Below are positions 1-12,531 of a DNA stretch of 64,000 bases, in pieces (positions within the stretch are counted from its first letter, which is position 1; every line of letters starts with the position of its first letter). A program made the position numbers and the translations under genes. This DNA is from Labyrinthula sp. Ha (lineage: Eukaryota; Sar; Bigyra; Labyrinthulida; Labyrinthulaceae): positions 48,598 to 112,597 of the forward strand of contig JAALGZ010000072.1 of the NCBI GenBank assembly GCA_015227615.1. The letters are read 5' to 3'. The notes beneath the pieces were generated by a model. The model searched no databases. It had not been told where the DNA came from and worked only from the letters and a program-made list of their open reading frames with translations.

Positions 1-3000
1 AAGAACAGAAAACCTCCCCCATGACTTTATTTTAAGGTGCACTTACAAAATTCATTAAGATTCAGAACACTAAAACGCAAAGCATTGCTTAAGAAGAGAA
101 GTTTAGTAAGTCTCTCTATTTGCTAGCTTCTATAATTATATTTACCATGAACCATTTTTTCCTAGCGATATTTACATTTTTTCTTTTATAAACGATATGT
201 ACAGTCCTATTCTGAACTAAGGATTCAATACAATATCGAGTTACAATTTCTAATCAAGTCTATTGCTTTAAAAGCTGAAACATACGTACATGGAAGTAAC
301 AAATAACTTATTCTGCTTCAAGCGTTACTAAAACAGAGTATTATAGCTGTTGCCATTGTAAATTTTAAATTGCTAACCTTATTAAAATGCTCCTAAATGT
401 TGAGCAATGTTTCTATTTTTTCTTTGAGGAACTTTCAATATACTATCATCGGACTAGTTTCTTGTTGAGGATCTATATATTTTAAGATTTGAATCATGGG
501 CTGATAATTGCATAGGTTCTTATTTTCCACATCAAATTTTTGATTTTCGCTGTTTCAATTAATTTTTATTTCAGACTAATCTTCATATCTTATCTTTCTT
601 AAGTAGGTAACTCTAACAAGAATAATGGTCTATTTTTCAGGTGTATTAAAATTCTCGTAATACTGGCAATCTAATAAAGCAGGGACTTGCCAAACCTGTG
701 ACATGTCGTTCATTTAAGAAAGTTTATTTCAGATTTCAATAATAATATAATTAGCGACATTTGACATGCAACTGTGAACCCAATTTGTTAAACAGAGAAA
801 ATCAACATGAAACACATAAAATACTGCTATTCCATCAAGAATTATTAGCTGTAAAAATTATTAACAAATAAAATCATTAAATTATTTAAAATCCCTAAGA
901 ATATGTAGTTACTAGAGATTACCAAAGCTCATTCTCAACGAACGCTTTAATAAACGTATTCCGGTTGATTATGTCGTTGGTTTGAAGGTTTCGCATAAAT
1001 GAAAATCATTAGAGCACCGATCGTCTTAACAATCCTGCAAAAAAATAAACTATCTGAAATTTTTACATTTTTCCTAAAGATCTGTTTAAAAGCACATACA
1101 TTATTCCTACCCTATCGCCAAGATATATACTTACACCATTCTTTCATAAACTAAATTTAGCAAGACATCAAATATCTACAGCTACTTCATGTACATTAAT
1201 CTTGTCGCTTTCTTGGTTAACAAATCTTTAAATTCACTACAAGACAGACAAAAAATTACTAAAACCCAAAAAGTTATATATTTTTTTTCATTTTGAGCTT
1301 CTTTTTTACTGAGAAAAATCTAGAGTAGAACTACATACCCTGGTACAATGCAGTGCAGATTATATACTTAGTGTTTTACTGGAGGGGTTCTCTCATCGAA
1401 ATTAATTTCAATTCTAAAAATCTCCATTGACGTGTAGATGAACAAGAAAAAGAACATAAAAATATGGCTTTTATTTCAGAATTGTTGATATGCCTGATAA
1501 ACTAACACAGATTTAAGTCTCTAATTGAACCACAAAAGAGTTTTTAGACTAGAATATCCCACTGATATGAGAAATACAAATCATTAAGAATTTCGTGGCA
1601 ACGCTACACACTAGATATTAATCAAGGTATACTTTAGCAACAATAGAGGTTATTTTGTAAGTACCATTTCCTCTGACTAGTATTGCAGTTGGTTGTTTAT
1701 TACAGCTCAAAGAAAATAACCAGTTGAGAAGCATAACTCTTGGAAACTCATGTTCCTTTGTATTGCAAGGGTAATGGTTATTCTAAAGTAGCTATACATT
1801 TTATAAAACTAATTTATATACATGGTCAGTCCGCAGGGTAAAATTTAGAGAAATATTGTAAATCCATGCCCTTCTAGGAAAAGAGTATAACTGAAGATTA
1901 GTTTATGACCATTAAATAATACACTAAACCAAAATTTAAAATAATATTTCGGAGGACGCTAGACCAAAAGGCAAACATTTAATATATTTAAGTTGGACGA
2001 AATTTCTATTAAGTAGTGCAAGCCTTTTGACGGAAATATTCTTAACGCTGCTAGCACATGTTTTTTCTATAAAAGGCACTTGCCATCTGTATATTGTACT
2101 TACCAAAATCGCCCAAGTAAAATTGTATTGCCCTGAAACAAACTATTGCAACGATCATAATGCAACTAAAAAACTTACAAAATAGAGTTATCTAAAATTA
2201 TTTAATTATTATCTTGGTTTCGGGTAACAGGAGAAAGTTTGTTCTCTTGACCGATATGAAATGTTTCTAATTTTGTCTCTGATTATGCAGAGATTACCAG
2301 TAATCAACTAGAGCAGTTTGGTAATTATGAATGATTATCAATAAAAGAACAATAAGGTAAAACTCTGTCGATACATAACCATTAAGCCACTATACATCCC
2401 TACCTACAACTGACCCTCCAAAGAAATTTCTCCAAATGCAGCTCTACCTTCTACAACTCATGCTAAAAATCTTTGAAATTGCATGAATCTTCTCAGCGCC
2501 TCTCTTCACTTCCAGTCCGCCTTTCTTCTACCCCATGACCTAAAAATCTGTATACTTTATAAATTAGTAACAACCCTGCCTAGTAAAGTTCTATTTAAGA
2601 TAGCTTTAAATTGGGTAGCCTTAGAAGCACCGCATTGATGATGTAAACCATAACAATGAGTTAACTTTAAACCATGAATTACACCCATACCTAGCCAAAA
2701 GTTTTCCCCTGATATTATTTCAAGGAATCAGACACCCGAAAAAAAGGAGTATCATGTAACCATTGTCAAAGACTTACAAGAATTGAGCTGATAGTAAACC
2801 TTATAGATATTCTAGTGGTGTATTCTAAGAGCCAATAAATTTGATATATCAATAGAGCGAATAAAACTCTCCTGATGTGTATGATCTTGTATAAATACCT
2901 CTCCAAATACCCTGCAGTCATGTAATACCTAAGTGAATAAACAGAGAGAATAGATTAAGCAGTATTGTGACCATTGGTTATTCTGCGAAATTATTTAACT

Positions 3001-3624
3001 GATAATTACTTTATGAAGGAAGTAAATATGGAATGCCACAAATCAACTAAAGTGCTTTCATATATTAAAAGGTTAGGTATTCTCCACTTGATGTCAAAGT
3101 AGATAAGGAACTGAAATAGAGGTATTCAAAAAGGTATTATAGACTTAAATGAGCTGCCAACGGCTAAGTAAGCTAAATAAAGTTGCCTTGGAAAATAAGC
3201 GTCAACCGGTGAGCCAACTAGAAACCATAAATTAAGTTAAATCATAAGCTAAAAATGAGATAATAAGCAAACTAAACCAGTATAGGGCATAACATTGATC
3301 AAAAAGCTCTGTTAAAATTTAAGACAGTGCTTTATTCTACTTGTCCCTACCGTGATTTCATCTAAGAAAATAACCTAGTGCTCATCAGCTAAACACCTGC
3401 TGTCACAGTTTCTAACCACTACCCAAACTTCTTTATGAATAAGTCTAGTAAAGCCTATAGTAATTGTGATGACATAGCCCATGATATCTCCATAACATGA
3501 AGTTGAGAATCAAAACAAGCTGAGAAAAAACAGAAAGACTGTTTAATCAACCATAGTTTTAACGCTACTTAAGTTGTAGTAACAATACATCACTATATGA
3601 TCTTAACGAAAACTACAGAATCTG
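1..3624. other. AT-rich intergenic region
   Basis: No open reading frame, RNA gene or ordered repeat could be supported on either strand. A short stretch around 2332-2350 shares an 18-base exact word, beginning tgattatcaataaaag, with the dispersed repeat copy at 10982-11110. It may be a fragment of the same family. A mildly GC-richer patch near 2400-2540 could not be read as coding. Confidence 0.5.
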
Positions 3625-4628
3625 TCAGCCAGGTGGTGATTTTAGACTAGGATCTATGGGTTGACTTTTAAATGGCTCGCAGCGAATCATAAACTCAGAT
3701 AAACTCTCTAAAATTTGCGTAAATGGGGGCCGAGCATTCATGTCATTGTCCCATGCTTTTACCATTAAGTCATTAATGAAGTCAGGACAATGTTTCAGCA
3801 AAGGTGGCCTTAGATTTTCCTTTGCTACTAAGAATGGAAGCTCAACTCCATCTTGATCTGAGTATGGTTTTTCAAAGCAAAACAGCTCCCACAAAACAAT
3901 TGCAAATGCGTAGACATCCACGGACTCCGTGTAAGCCTCCCCTCTAAAAATTTCTGGTGCAACCCAGCATGGTGTACCACAGACAGTCATCACACTTTTT
4001 GCCTCGTAGCCCCTTGACAATCCAAAATCAGTTAGCTTGCAGTTAAATTGAGAATCAATTAGTAAATTTTCAGCTTTCAGGTCTCGATGTAGAATTTTTG
4101 GATTTAACCCATGGAGGTACACCATCGCCTCGGCACAGTCAGAGGCAATTTTAAGGCACATTTCCCACGAAAGTGTAATAGTTCCTTTTTTCACTGTAGA
4201 AAGTAGAGAACCCACACTTCCTTCGCAGAGTTCGGTGATTAAACAGTAATTTGGATCTTTTCTCGTTGCTCCTAAGAATTGTACAATGTTCTTGTGTTTT
4301 AGCATCGACAGGATTTTAACTTCTTTTGCGAAATCTTCAAGAATTTCAGCTCTTTCTTCCGGTTCTGTAGAAAGAAAAAGCTTTTTAACTGCAATTTTAT
4401 ATCCTTTGTAGTTTGCCTTATATACCTTTCCATATGTTCCATGACCTACCGCATCTTCCAAGCCAAGCTCATCAAACGGAACATCAAACCCCCAGAATGT
4501 CCCTTCAGGTATCACAGCTTCACTAGATTTTTCTAAAAACTGAGAAAATTCTTATAGCTACCCATATTTTGCTTCAAATTCTCTTCTTGGCCCTCTTCGG
4601 GAGGCCTAGCAGAAACTCTAGCTCCCAT
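3625..4628 (-). CDS. TKL-family protein kinase with candidate N-myristoylation signal, two exons
   Basis: A 324-residue serine/threonine or dual-specificity kinase of the tyrosine-kinase-like (TKL, Raf/MLK-like) group. Exon 1 (4562-4628) starts at an ATG encoding MGARVSARPP. A 29-nt intron (4533-4561, GTAGCT...TTTTAG) restores frame to the kinase exon, which otherwise has no ATG at its open end. The kinase domain is complete: glycine loop GHGTYGKV (about 52-57), lysine in AVKK (about 72), HRDLKAEN (D173), DFG (191-193), and CGTPCWVAPE in the activation segment. It is essentially a bare kinase domain with short tails. MG followed by Ser at position 6 fits the N-myristoylation consensus, suggesting membrane attachment; that is inference. 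The substrate is unknown. The next gene upstream, on the same strand, starts at 5089. Confidence 0.88.
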
Positions 4629-4729
4629 CTCTCTTCCTTCAAGTTTCTAGCTCAACTGAAGAAAAATCTTATATTTCAAACGGAAACTTTGATAGAAAGA
4701 TTTAAGTCCTTGCTTAACGGTTAAGATAT

Positions 4730-5089
4730 CTAAGCGGCAGGTTCCCAGTTTTTAAACGATTCTTCCCATCTTTCCAAGTTGCCTTTAACCTTGGACCATT
4801 CCTCAAAAGCTTCGTCGAACATACTTGGGATGGAGTCTTCGGTAGATGCAACGGGTGCAGGTGCTTCAATTTTAGGTTCTTCTTTTTTTCCTTTAAGCAA
4901 AAAGTATAAAGCTAAGCCACCAAACTCGATAGTGAAGACAGCGATGGAAATTTGGTAATCTTCAGGAAGGTATTTGCGTACAGCAGCTTCCAATCCAGTA
5001 TATTCCTTCGGAGCAGCAGGTGCAGAAAAGTTACGTTTAGAATACAGCGTTGCGATTTGCTTTGAATTGCGTGCAAGGCGGCTAAACAT
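4730..5089 (-). CDS. small mitochondrial single-pass membrane protein, DAPIT/Atp19-like layout
   Basis: A 119-residue protein. I use the ATG at 5087-5089 rather than the upstream in-frame ATG-like start, because it gives a typical mitochondrial presequence: MFSRLARN followed by basic and hydroxylated residues, with an RNFS cleavage-like site near residue 20. The mature part starts KEYTGLEAAVRKYLPEDYQ, then one transmembrane segment (about residues 47-64) ending in KGKKEEPK, then a proline/alanine linker and an acidic amphipathic tail with several Trp. A YTG motif, short helix, one membrane span and a basic end recall the small F1Fo ATP synthase subunit k (DAPIT/Atp19). Overall similarity is too weak to name it. 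It could be another inner-membrane accessory subunit. Confidence 0.75.
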   Translation of the reverse strand: MFSRLARNSKQIATLYSKRNFSAPAAPKEYTGLEAAVRKYLPEDYQISIAVFTIEFGGLALYFLLKGKKEEPKIEAPAPVASTEDSIPSMFDEAFEEWSKVKGNLERWEESFKNWEPAA

Positions 5090-5255
5090 GGTTCTGATCG
5101 GTTGATTTATGTGTTTGTTTTTCCTTGGTCTTTTAATTTGCAAAATCGACAGTAATGTAATATTGAGTTTAGATAAAGCAAAAATAATATAAGAAGAATA
5201 GACTTAACAAAGACGTTGCAAGTAAACAACACAGCATTTACACGTTAGAAAATAA

Positions 5256-6152
5256 TTACAAATCGTTTTTCTTCACATTTAGTTTAGAAGCAAAACTCCT
5301 TTTGTATAGTTTACAAAGATGTTGACCACTCTTACCCTCCAGGAACTGAAACACTTTCCTCTGGTCACGCTCAAAGCACGGAACAAAACTTCTTTCATCA
5401 GAGCAATCAACTTTTGTTCTTAAAATTATACGTATTTTATTCAGAGAATAGTGAATTGTTTTCATATTGGCAGAAACAAATTTCTTCTGGAAGAAATTAC
5501 AGGAAAGGAACTCTATGGGCCAGAAGTACGCTTCTCTCTCAATCCGATCTCCCTTGAGTTCCATAAAAGAAAAGTATTTGCAATCTCTAAATAAGTTAAA
5601 ATCATCACTAGAGTCTAAATAGGAAGCGTTGGAATCGAAAAACAGAATCATAAAATAGTCAAGGTAATTGTAAATTCCCCTAATGTCATGAACATTTGTC
5701 CCATCTATTTCTGAGAGCATGCAGTGTAGTTGAGAGATAAACATAGAAAGCACCAAAGAACAATATTCTGCTTTACGCTCTGGTTCTATATCTTTAATTG
5801 AGCAGAAATGAAACAGAATTAAGTTCAACATAATTTGTTCCTCTGTGTAAGTAAAATTATAAGCAAGTGTGTCAAAAGTAACGTAGGGGTTCATAGTAAG
5901 AAACAGTCGCACCTTTAGAGAGTGCATTAAGTAATCCGAGTGGCAGTTATGTATCATATTCATCTTGCGTAAGATCGCCTTCTGTTCTTCAAACCCGAAT
6001 ACGTCGTACAAAGTAAGCACCGTTCGTGAATCCATTTTGTTTGTACGAGGCGAGTCTTTCCAAACATTCTTGTTTCGCTTGAAACATGTAGATCTTTTCT
6101 GAACAACTTGGTTCAAGTTCTGTTTTATTTCATGGAGAGTTTGTGTATTCAT
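5256..6152 (-). CDS. hypothetical protein, 298 residues
   Basis: A single ATG-initiated frame of 298 residues without recognisable domains. It is rich in Phe, Leu, Cys and Asp/Glu, has no signal peptide or clear membrane segment, and has a basic C-terminus ending KLNVKKNDL. The middle (about 70-200) looks like packed helices. No catalytic motif is visible. Its length in AT-rich DNA makes chance very unlikely. Upstream, on its 5' side, begins the long gene desert. It lies in the same orientation as the mitochondrial protein and the kinase, with 166 bp between its stop and the start of the next gene. Function unknown. Confidence 0.7.
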   Translation of the reverse strand: MNTQTLHEIKQNLNQVVQKRSTCFKRNKNVWKDSPRTNKMDSRTVLTLYDVFGFEEQKAILRKMNMIHNCHSDYLMHSLKVRLFLTMNPYVTFDTLAYNFTYTEEQIMLNLILFHFCSIKDIEPERKAEYCSLVLSMFISQLHCMLSEIDGTNVHDIRGIYNYLDYFMILFFDSNASYLDSSDDFNLFRDCKYFSFMELKGDRIEREAYFWPIEFLSCNFFQKKFVSANMKTIHYSLNKIRIILRTKVDCSDERSFVPCFERDQRKVFQFLEGKSGQHLCKLYKRSFASKLNVKKNDL

Positions 6153-6689
6153 TTTTTTGTATATTTTTTATATTAGTTTTATTATAAATAATTGAGACCT
6201 GTTTTATTAGGTCATCGAAGAAACTGCAATAGACGTATAGAATGTGCATGTGCATTTAAGACTGCAATGTTTTCACATCTTAGTATTGGTAACTATTTAA
6301 TGGAACTACCAATTACCAAAAATTTATCACATATATAATTGCTATGAGTTCTGGTATCAACATTAATGGTACATACTGTTTCATATATATGCTGAATAAC
6401 CTTTCGGCCATTGTCTTTGCTTGCTCTGCCACACAGTAACCTTATATCGCAGAGGGTTTCCTAAACGGACAGTTTTTGATCAATTATCGTGACAAGGATT
6501 TCTTAACGGAAAAACTGTTAGTTTCTGTAAACATTTCTTATTCTAAATTGTTAACCAGACAAGAGTTTTGGGGTTGTTAACACCTTATTAAATTTACTCG
6601 TGGGATTTGATTTATTGATAGTTTATATATAAGAAATATTGGCAATATTTTTCTTGTTGATTGATTCTGATAATTCCCCAACCTTTTTT

Positions 6690-6821
6690 TATTGATTGTT
6701 GAGAATAAGTTGATAATCAAAATAATTTAATGAAATCAACATCTCGATTCTATTATTGATGATCAGAATCAGAACAATTATTAAATAATTATTGATAATG
6801 TTCATCTAATCCCAGCCCTAA
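6690..6821 (-). repeat. dispersed repeat, copy A
   Basis: Read on the minus strand this begins TTAGGGCTGG and contains ATCAATAATTATTT, then TCTGATCATCAATAA and a GAATCGAGAT segment. The order and spacing match copy B at 10982-11110: both have 15 bases between the first two blocks and about 27 of 33 identities in the third. There is no coding capacity, and the AT-rich internal words are partly self-complementary. A MITE or SINE-like non-autonomous element is possible, but I cannot see clear terminal inverted repeats or a target duplication. Confidence 0.65.
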
Positions 6822-9800
6822 CTGCGTTACTAATTTGGTACTGGTTTGGAAAAGGAAGTCTAACAGTTGTCAATCTTCATTTGTAGACTTGGCCAAGAAA
6901 CTTAAATATACAACGCTGCTTATGTTCTATGAATTTGCGCACCCTGTCTCAGGTATGCTTTGAGTATGAGGCGCTTTTTGCACTTAAGGAAGTCATGTAC
7001 ATTATTTGTAAAATTTTAATGCCTATGAAACAGTAAATCAGAGAAGCGAACACAAAGCAGAATTATTGCTTTTGTTTTTCTTTTTAATATATAAACAGCA
7101 GTAGCTAGGGTAAAAATATTAGCAATTTGTATCTGCGGTTTCAATGTACTTTTTCCCAGTGACATCTTGGCATTTGAATCAAGGGTCATTACCATATGAG
7201 AAACAAACACAGAAGAGTATAGGCAACTTTTGCTCTTTAAAATTGAATGATTTAGACTTGCGGATCTAATCTAAAAGAGTTAAAGAAAAGTTGTTAAGGA
7301 TTATAACTTGATTGGTGCGTGTTCATTTCCACAATTTTACAATTGCTATATTCGCCTAAGAGTGAGAAAATTCAACACGTAAGAATAAGTACCTCATACA
7401 TTTCAACATAAATCCTGCTAGATGTGTAATTACCTACATAATTATCGTGTTCCTGTTCATTGTTGGCAAAATATTCCGTTCATCCAAAAAGAACCGTTAA
7501 AATAAACGATAAGAGAGTTAGAATCATAAAATAATGCATTTCCTTATCAATTGACAGAAGAGCTAAACGGTCTTCAGGACGAAAATTTTGGATAAACGTC
7601 TAAAATAGATTTACGTCATATCCTTTGTAACAATACATAAAAATAAGGCAAAGTAGCCTCGCCACTAATTGCAACCATTGTTTTCTTGAATTAATATAAC
7701 TCATCTTCGGCCACTTTTTCAAACCTCTATCCAAGAAACTAAATAAAAAAGTTTCAATAACAATACTTGAATAAATGCTTTATCGCACAAACCACGACGT
7801 ATTATGGAAGAGAGACTGTGTATTATAAGAAAAGCGAGTCAATCTGAGTTATAAAAAGAAAAGTGTACGCTTCTTATCAAATAATATGGCCATAAAGGCT
7901 TAGTCGGTGAACAAGCCATATAAAACAAATTCTAAAATTAATTTGGAGAAGACATCATATCCCTTCTCTGCATTGATAGATCAGAATAGAATCGCCGTAT
8001 GTGTTATAAAATCCATCCATGGTAAGTCACATTTCTTGCCGCCCTCAGACTCATCTTACCTCAATAATCCGATTAAGCTAGTATAACTAAAAATATACTT
8101 CTCGTTCCTTACAATTGTTATCAATCATATCTTCATGTATAGAACTAGTGCTTGTTCTTGTTATATTTCATTTCTTTAAACTCTCTGGTTAACGTCTGCA
8201 ATGATTATTTTCGCATACAGATTTAAGTATTTGAACGAAAGCTCACCATTATCTTAAGAGGTTAGTTGAATAGAGGTGTATATTGCATAATTCTGGTTTG
8301 AATAACTGTAACAACTTCGTTCAACCAGTCTAGAAAATAATTTAGGCATTTAACTATAAATCATGAGCCCGGCATCAAGTAATTCACTAAACGCTTCTTA
8401 CGGATAGGGAAAAATATATCTAAGCACCTAACTAGACAACAAAAACAAAAATTAATAATCGCACGGAATTCAAAAGGCTGCTTTGTTTGGACAAGAGTCT
8501 TTAGTTGAAGAGTAACGTTAGTCAATATCTATTCAATTCTTAGATGTATCTAGCTGTGGAGTATTATTTAGACATAATTGTCCTTAACAAATTTTGGGAC
8601 TAACTTTTTTAGTTCACTACATATACCCAGATTACATCTCCCTGGTTCACGAGTATATTTGAAATATAGAAACTTAACGAGAAACCATACCAACCAAATG
8701 AACATAGCAAACGTACCTTAACGAATGTTGCGGGTTACTAGGCATTGGTAAGATAGGCTTAGTTGCATATACATTCATGGTTTATTTTGTAATGATGTTT
8801 ATATAATAGTTATGTATTTGGATGCACATGTTTGGTTGCACAAAGAGCTGAAATAAGGAAGTACATTTTTTATTCCTTCATTGTTGGCAACAAAAAGAGG
8901 TTATAAGAGGTTTTATATGGCTTGTGAGGTAGCTTTGCTTTTACTGTATATAAATTTTATACTCTAAATGATCAACATATTGAAAATAAGAATAGGCTTC
9001 TGCAGTTGCGGTGATGTGCTCTATCATCTAGAGCTTTAAAATTAAAAAATGGTTTCCAAAAAACCAAGGGTCTTTCAACCTGGATCCTGAACAGGTTTAG
9101 AAAACTATGGTCCATTTTTTATATCCTTACCGTTGAGAAATCTCAACTTTTATTTTCTTCAGAGAAGATAGGACAATCAAGAGCTGTTCCTTCCACTTTT
9201 CTGACCTAGATTTTGTATTGTTTTCACCAATCAAGCAAAGTCGATTTAAAGCTTCAAAACACAAAATATAATAGTTTCTAGTAAGTTTTCGGAATCATGA
9301 TGCGAAACATTGTAAATACCTTTACTCAAAGAATATTACCTATACTTATGACGGAATTTGAGCTCTTAGCTTTGAGAATGGTTATGTGAAGGACTTAGCT
9401 GAGATTCCGTATGTTGGGTCCTGTGAAAAACAAAAGGTGATAAAATATTTGATACTTACTCTGCAACTTTGTTTTGGTTGGGTTAATACCAACAATTGAA
9501 TAAAATTTCTTAAGCAATATATTTTCAAGCTTATCGCGCTCGTTTATTGATTTGCAAGATTGGTTATAAGGAGTGTCAGATTCTTCTTCCGGAACAATAT
9601 GTTTCCCAGGTTCAACTTTGTTTACATATATGCAATATTTTTCGCTGAAGAATGGGTAGTAAACCTACCATTTGCTGCATTACATGTTTGACCTTGAATC
9701 TGGGTGTTAGTTAATAAAGCTTTAAACATGTATAAAATATTTTCTTCTAAGGCTTGACTAAATTTTGCTCTGAATACTAGTGCTATAAGTTTTCTTGTGC

Positions 9801-10981
9801 TCTCTAAAAGTTCGGTTGAGCATGGAGATTTTCATACTAATGCCTTGTAATTCGAGTTTCGTTTTGTGTTAACAATGATATGTTATTTAACAATTATTGA
9901 TTTTTGATGCCTAACTAAATAATACTTTTAGAGATGGAGTTTTTGTCTATCTATTGTAATATATAACTGGTGGTGAGTGAACAACTTGATGCCAGTCTTA
10001 AAACAGTGCCATGTGGATACTGTCTAACAACTATGATGGTTATGTGAATATTAATATAGACAATGCTTCCATAATATGTTAATAGTTTCACTTCAAACTA
10101 AACCATTGGAGATAATTAGCTATGACCAGAAATTTTAGCAGTTTTAAGTTTTTTCAAGTGTAATAATCAAAACAACAGATAAAGATAGTGGTTACAAGAG
10201 ACACAAAATAATAGAACCTATTTCAAACCTGATTAGATTACCAAAGGCGTCGAATTGCAAGTAGAAACATTGTGCTCGTGATGCTAACTACAGATACCAA
10301 TTGGAGTTCTTTCAACTGCATATTTAGACGATATTTAATTTAAAGAGCTCATGTAGAATAATACTAAGTCCGTCATCCAATGAGCTAAATCTAGCTAATT
10401 GAACCAATCTTTGACCTATCATGAGTAAACAGAGCCAGATGAATTTGCCAAATTATGTTAAGCATGAAAAGTAATAAAATCTAAAATTTGATTCTTGACT
10501 CATTCTGAGGACAAGCTACACCTTCAGAGGATTGTGTGCATTCATGGAGGACTATACGTGGCTCGGGTTTTATTTAATCTATCTCACCAAGTAAAATACG
10601 GAAGCAATATCTAGTTTCTCTAAAGACCTGAATAATGTTCGTGACGGTATACACAAGAATACCTATTTTACGTATTTGTTCGTAGTAAGTATCGAAAATT
10701 TCAAAATAGGACAAAGCGCAAAATAATATGCTGCGAAATACATAAGTTGTTTATGCTGTTATCTCTTACGTGTGCATATTTATTTTATTTCATCTCTATA
10801 TTACACTTCACAGTTAATAGCTGCTACGTAATATAGAGTGCTTGCATCCAATTTTGTTTATATTGTTTAAGAGTCAAATGTACAATGCACTATAAAACAA
10901 GAACACCTTTCATCGTTTCACTAATTCTGAACGTGGACATGTAAAGTTCAGGAAGCAAGATTAATGTACCTAATGCAACCA

Positions 10982-11110
10982 TTAGGGGTGGCATTTGATA
11001 AAAATCATCAATAATTATTTGATAATAATTTTGTTTCTGATTATCAATAAAAGAATTGAGATTTGGATTTTTATCAGCTAGGTCTAGTTTTATGCTGATT
11101 ATTAACAATA
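10982..11110 (+). repeat. dispersed repeat, copy B
   Basis: Begins TTAGGGGTGG and follows the same block order as copy A at 6690-6821: ATCAATAATTATTT, then TCTGATTATCAATAA, then GAATTGAGAT. The left edge is shared by both copies, suggesting a real element end. Similarity fades toward 11110. A short piece near 2332-2350 shares the TGATTATCAATAAAAGAA word. Non-coding; element class not determined. Confidence 0.65.
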
Positions 11111-12531
11111 AACTGAGATACACGTCCTTGAGCCAAACGTCTCAGAAACAAATATTTTACTTATGCATCATATGATAATCCATGCAAGAAAGCCGTTTCG
11201 CCCGGGAATTTTTAAGTAATAGTATGCAGTAGGACCATAATCCTGGCAATTTGAAGATTCTTATACCGTGGCAATATGAAATATAGATTTTTGAACCATT
11301 TGGCTTAAGGCCATGTGGCTTAATTTATTATCAAACATGAAAATAGATGATTGTGAAATCATCAAAATCAATCAAAATAGAAAAGAATAGGAAAACTTAT
11401 ATCTGTTAAATCATCTATAAATCAAATCCCACCTCGTAGAAAGCATAGAACAAATGAAATCAAGAATCAGCTGTTGCTCTTAAATCCTACTGAAGTAAAG
11501 ACGTTCACTAAATGAGTCAGTTACCTAGTGACAATGTATTGCACAATGCATAGCTACCTTCATGGTTATGTGTAGATCATTATTCAAACCGGGTATATAA
11601 TTAAATAATAGTTAGAATAGTAATTTCACCTATAGAAAAAATGTCATATATTTAAGAATTTTCGGCAATTACTTAGGAAAAGCAATTTATAAGAATAAGA
11701 TGACAAATCAAGGAAAGCATAAGATATGTTTAAAATAGATTAAAACTAATCGAAAACTTATTAAAAAAATGAGAACATTCTCACAAAGCGACTATTCTTG
11801 AAGCAGAGCTAAATTTGGTAAAATTAAACCGATAAACATTATGTTAAACTCGATTATCTAAGGAATTCGTACACTCTATTGCCAAAGAATATAGAAGTGA
11901 CTTTATTGAGCAAGATCTTAACCAAATAGCTTGTTAAGGAGTCGAATAACTCCATCAAATGCACACAAAGATGTTTAACCTCTATATTCGCGTTTCCTCG
12001 CAGCATAAAAGAAGAAATCTAGCTTCCATTTCAGTTGAATTGCTTTAAGTAAGTAAGTCATCTTTAGTCACTTAGACTTCACTAGCTTTACGTCAGTTGG
12101 TAAAATACGTGTAAGGGCTCTATTGACCTCATATAAGCTGTTATTACCTAGGAACTAAGAGTCAAAATATAAAAAAGCTTAGCCTTTATTGAACTCTAAG
12201 GGGAGTTTATTCTAATCCTAGCTCAAGATAGCGAAGCTTGTTTATTCTTCTGTAATTATCACATCTTGAAAGAAAAGCGAACTTGAGAGAGAAACCAACG
12301 TTGATTTTTATTTCACAAGGTAGGTCACCTTTTCCTTGACACCAGAAAAGCCTAGTTTGGGTAGGACACGCCCGGTTGTGTGGAGTACAGTACGACCCTA
12401 ACTGAAGTTATTGTCTCGTATTCTTATTCGGAAAAATAGATCTGAGTGATGGCTCTTATACTGTAAGCCTGTGCTTAATAACTTTGATTTTAGAGATATG
12501 AGTTTTCTTGAATTTCTTTTAACCACAAATA

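Larger units (their letters stand above)
6153..12531. other. gene desert, about 6.4 kb
   Basis: Very AT-rich. No ORF over about 80 codons is convincing: the two short minus-strand frames near 7.0-7.2 and 10.9-11.1 kb lack coding character. The only ordered content I see is two diverged copies of a dispersed repeat in opposite orientation (about 6690-6821 and 10982-11110), annotated separately. Confidence 0.6.

Noticed and set aside
7016-7210. 64-codon minus-strand frame
   Set aside because: Short, AT-driven composition, no neighbour or domain support.
10890-11123. 77-codon minus-strand frame
   Set aside because: It lies over the dispersed repeat copy B, and its Asn/Ile-rich peptide reflects the AT-rich repeat.
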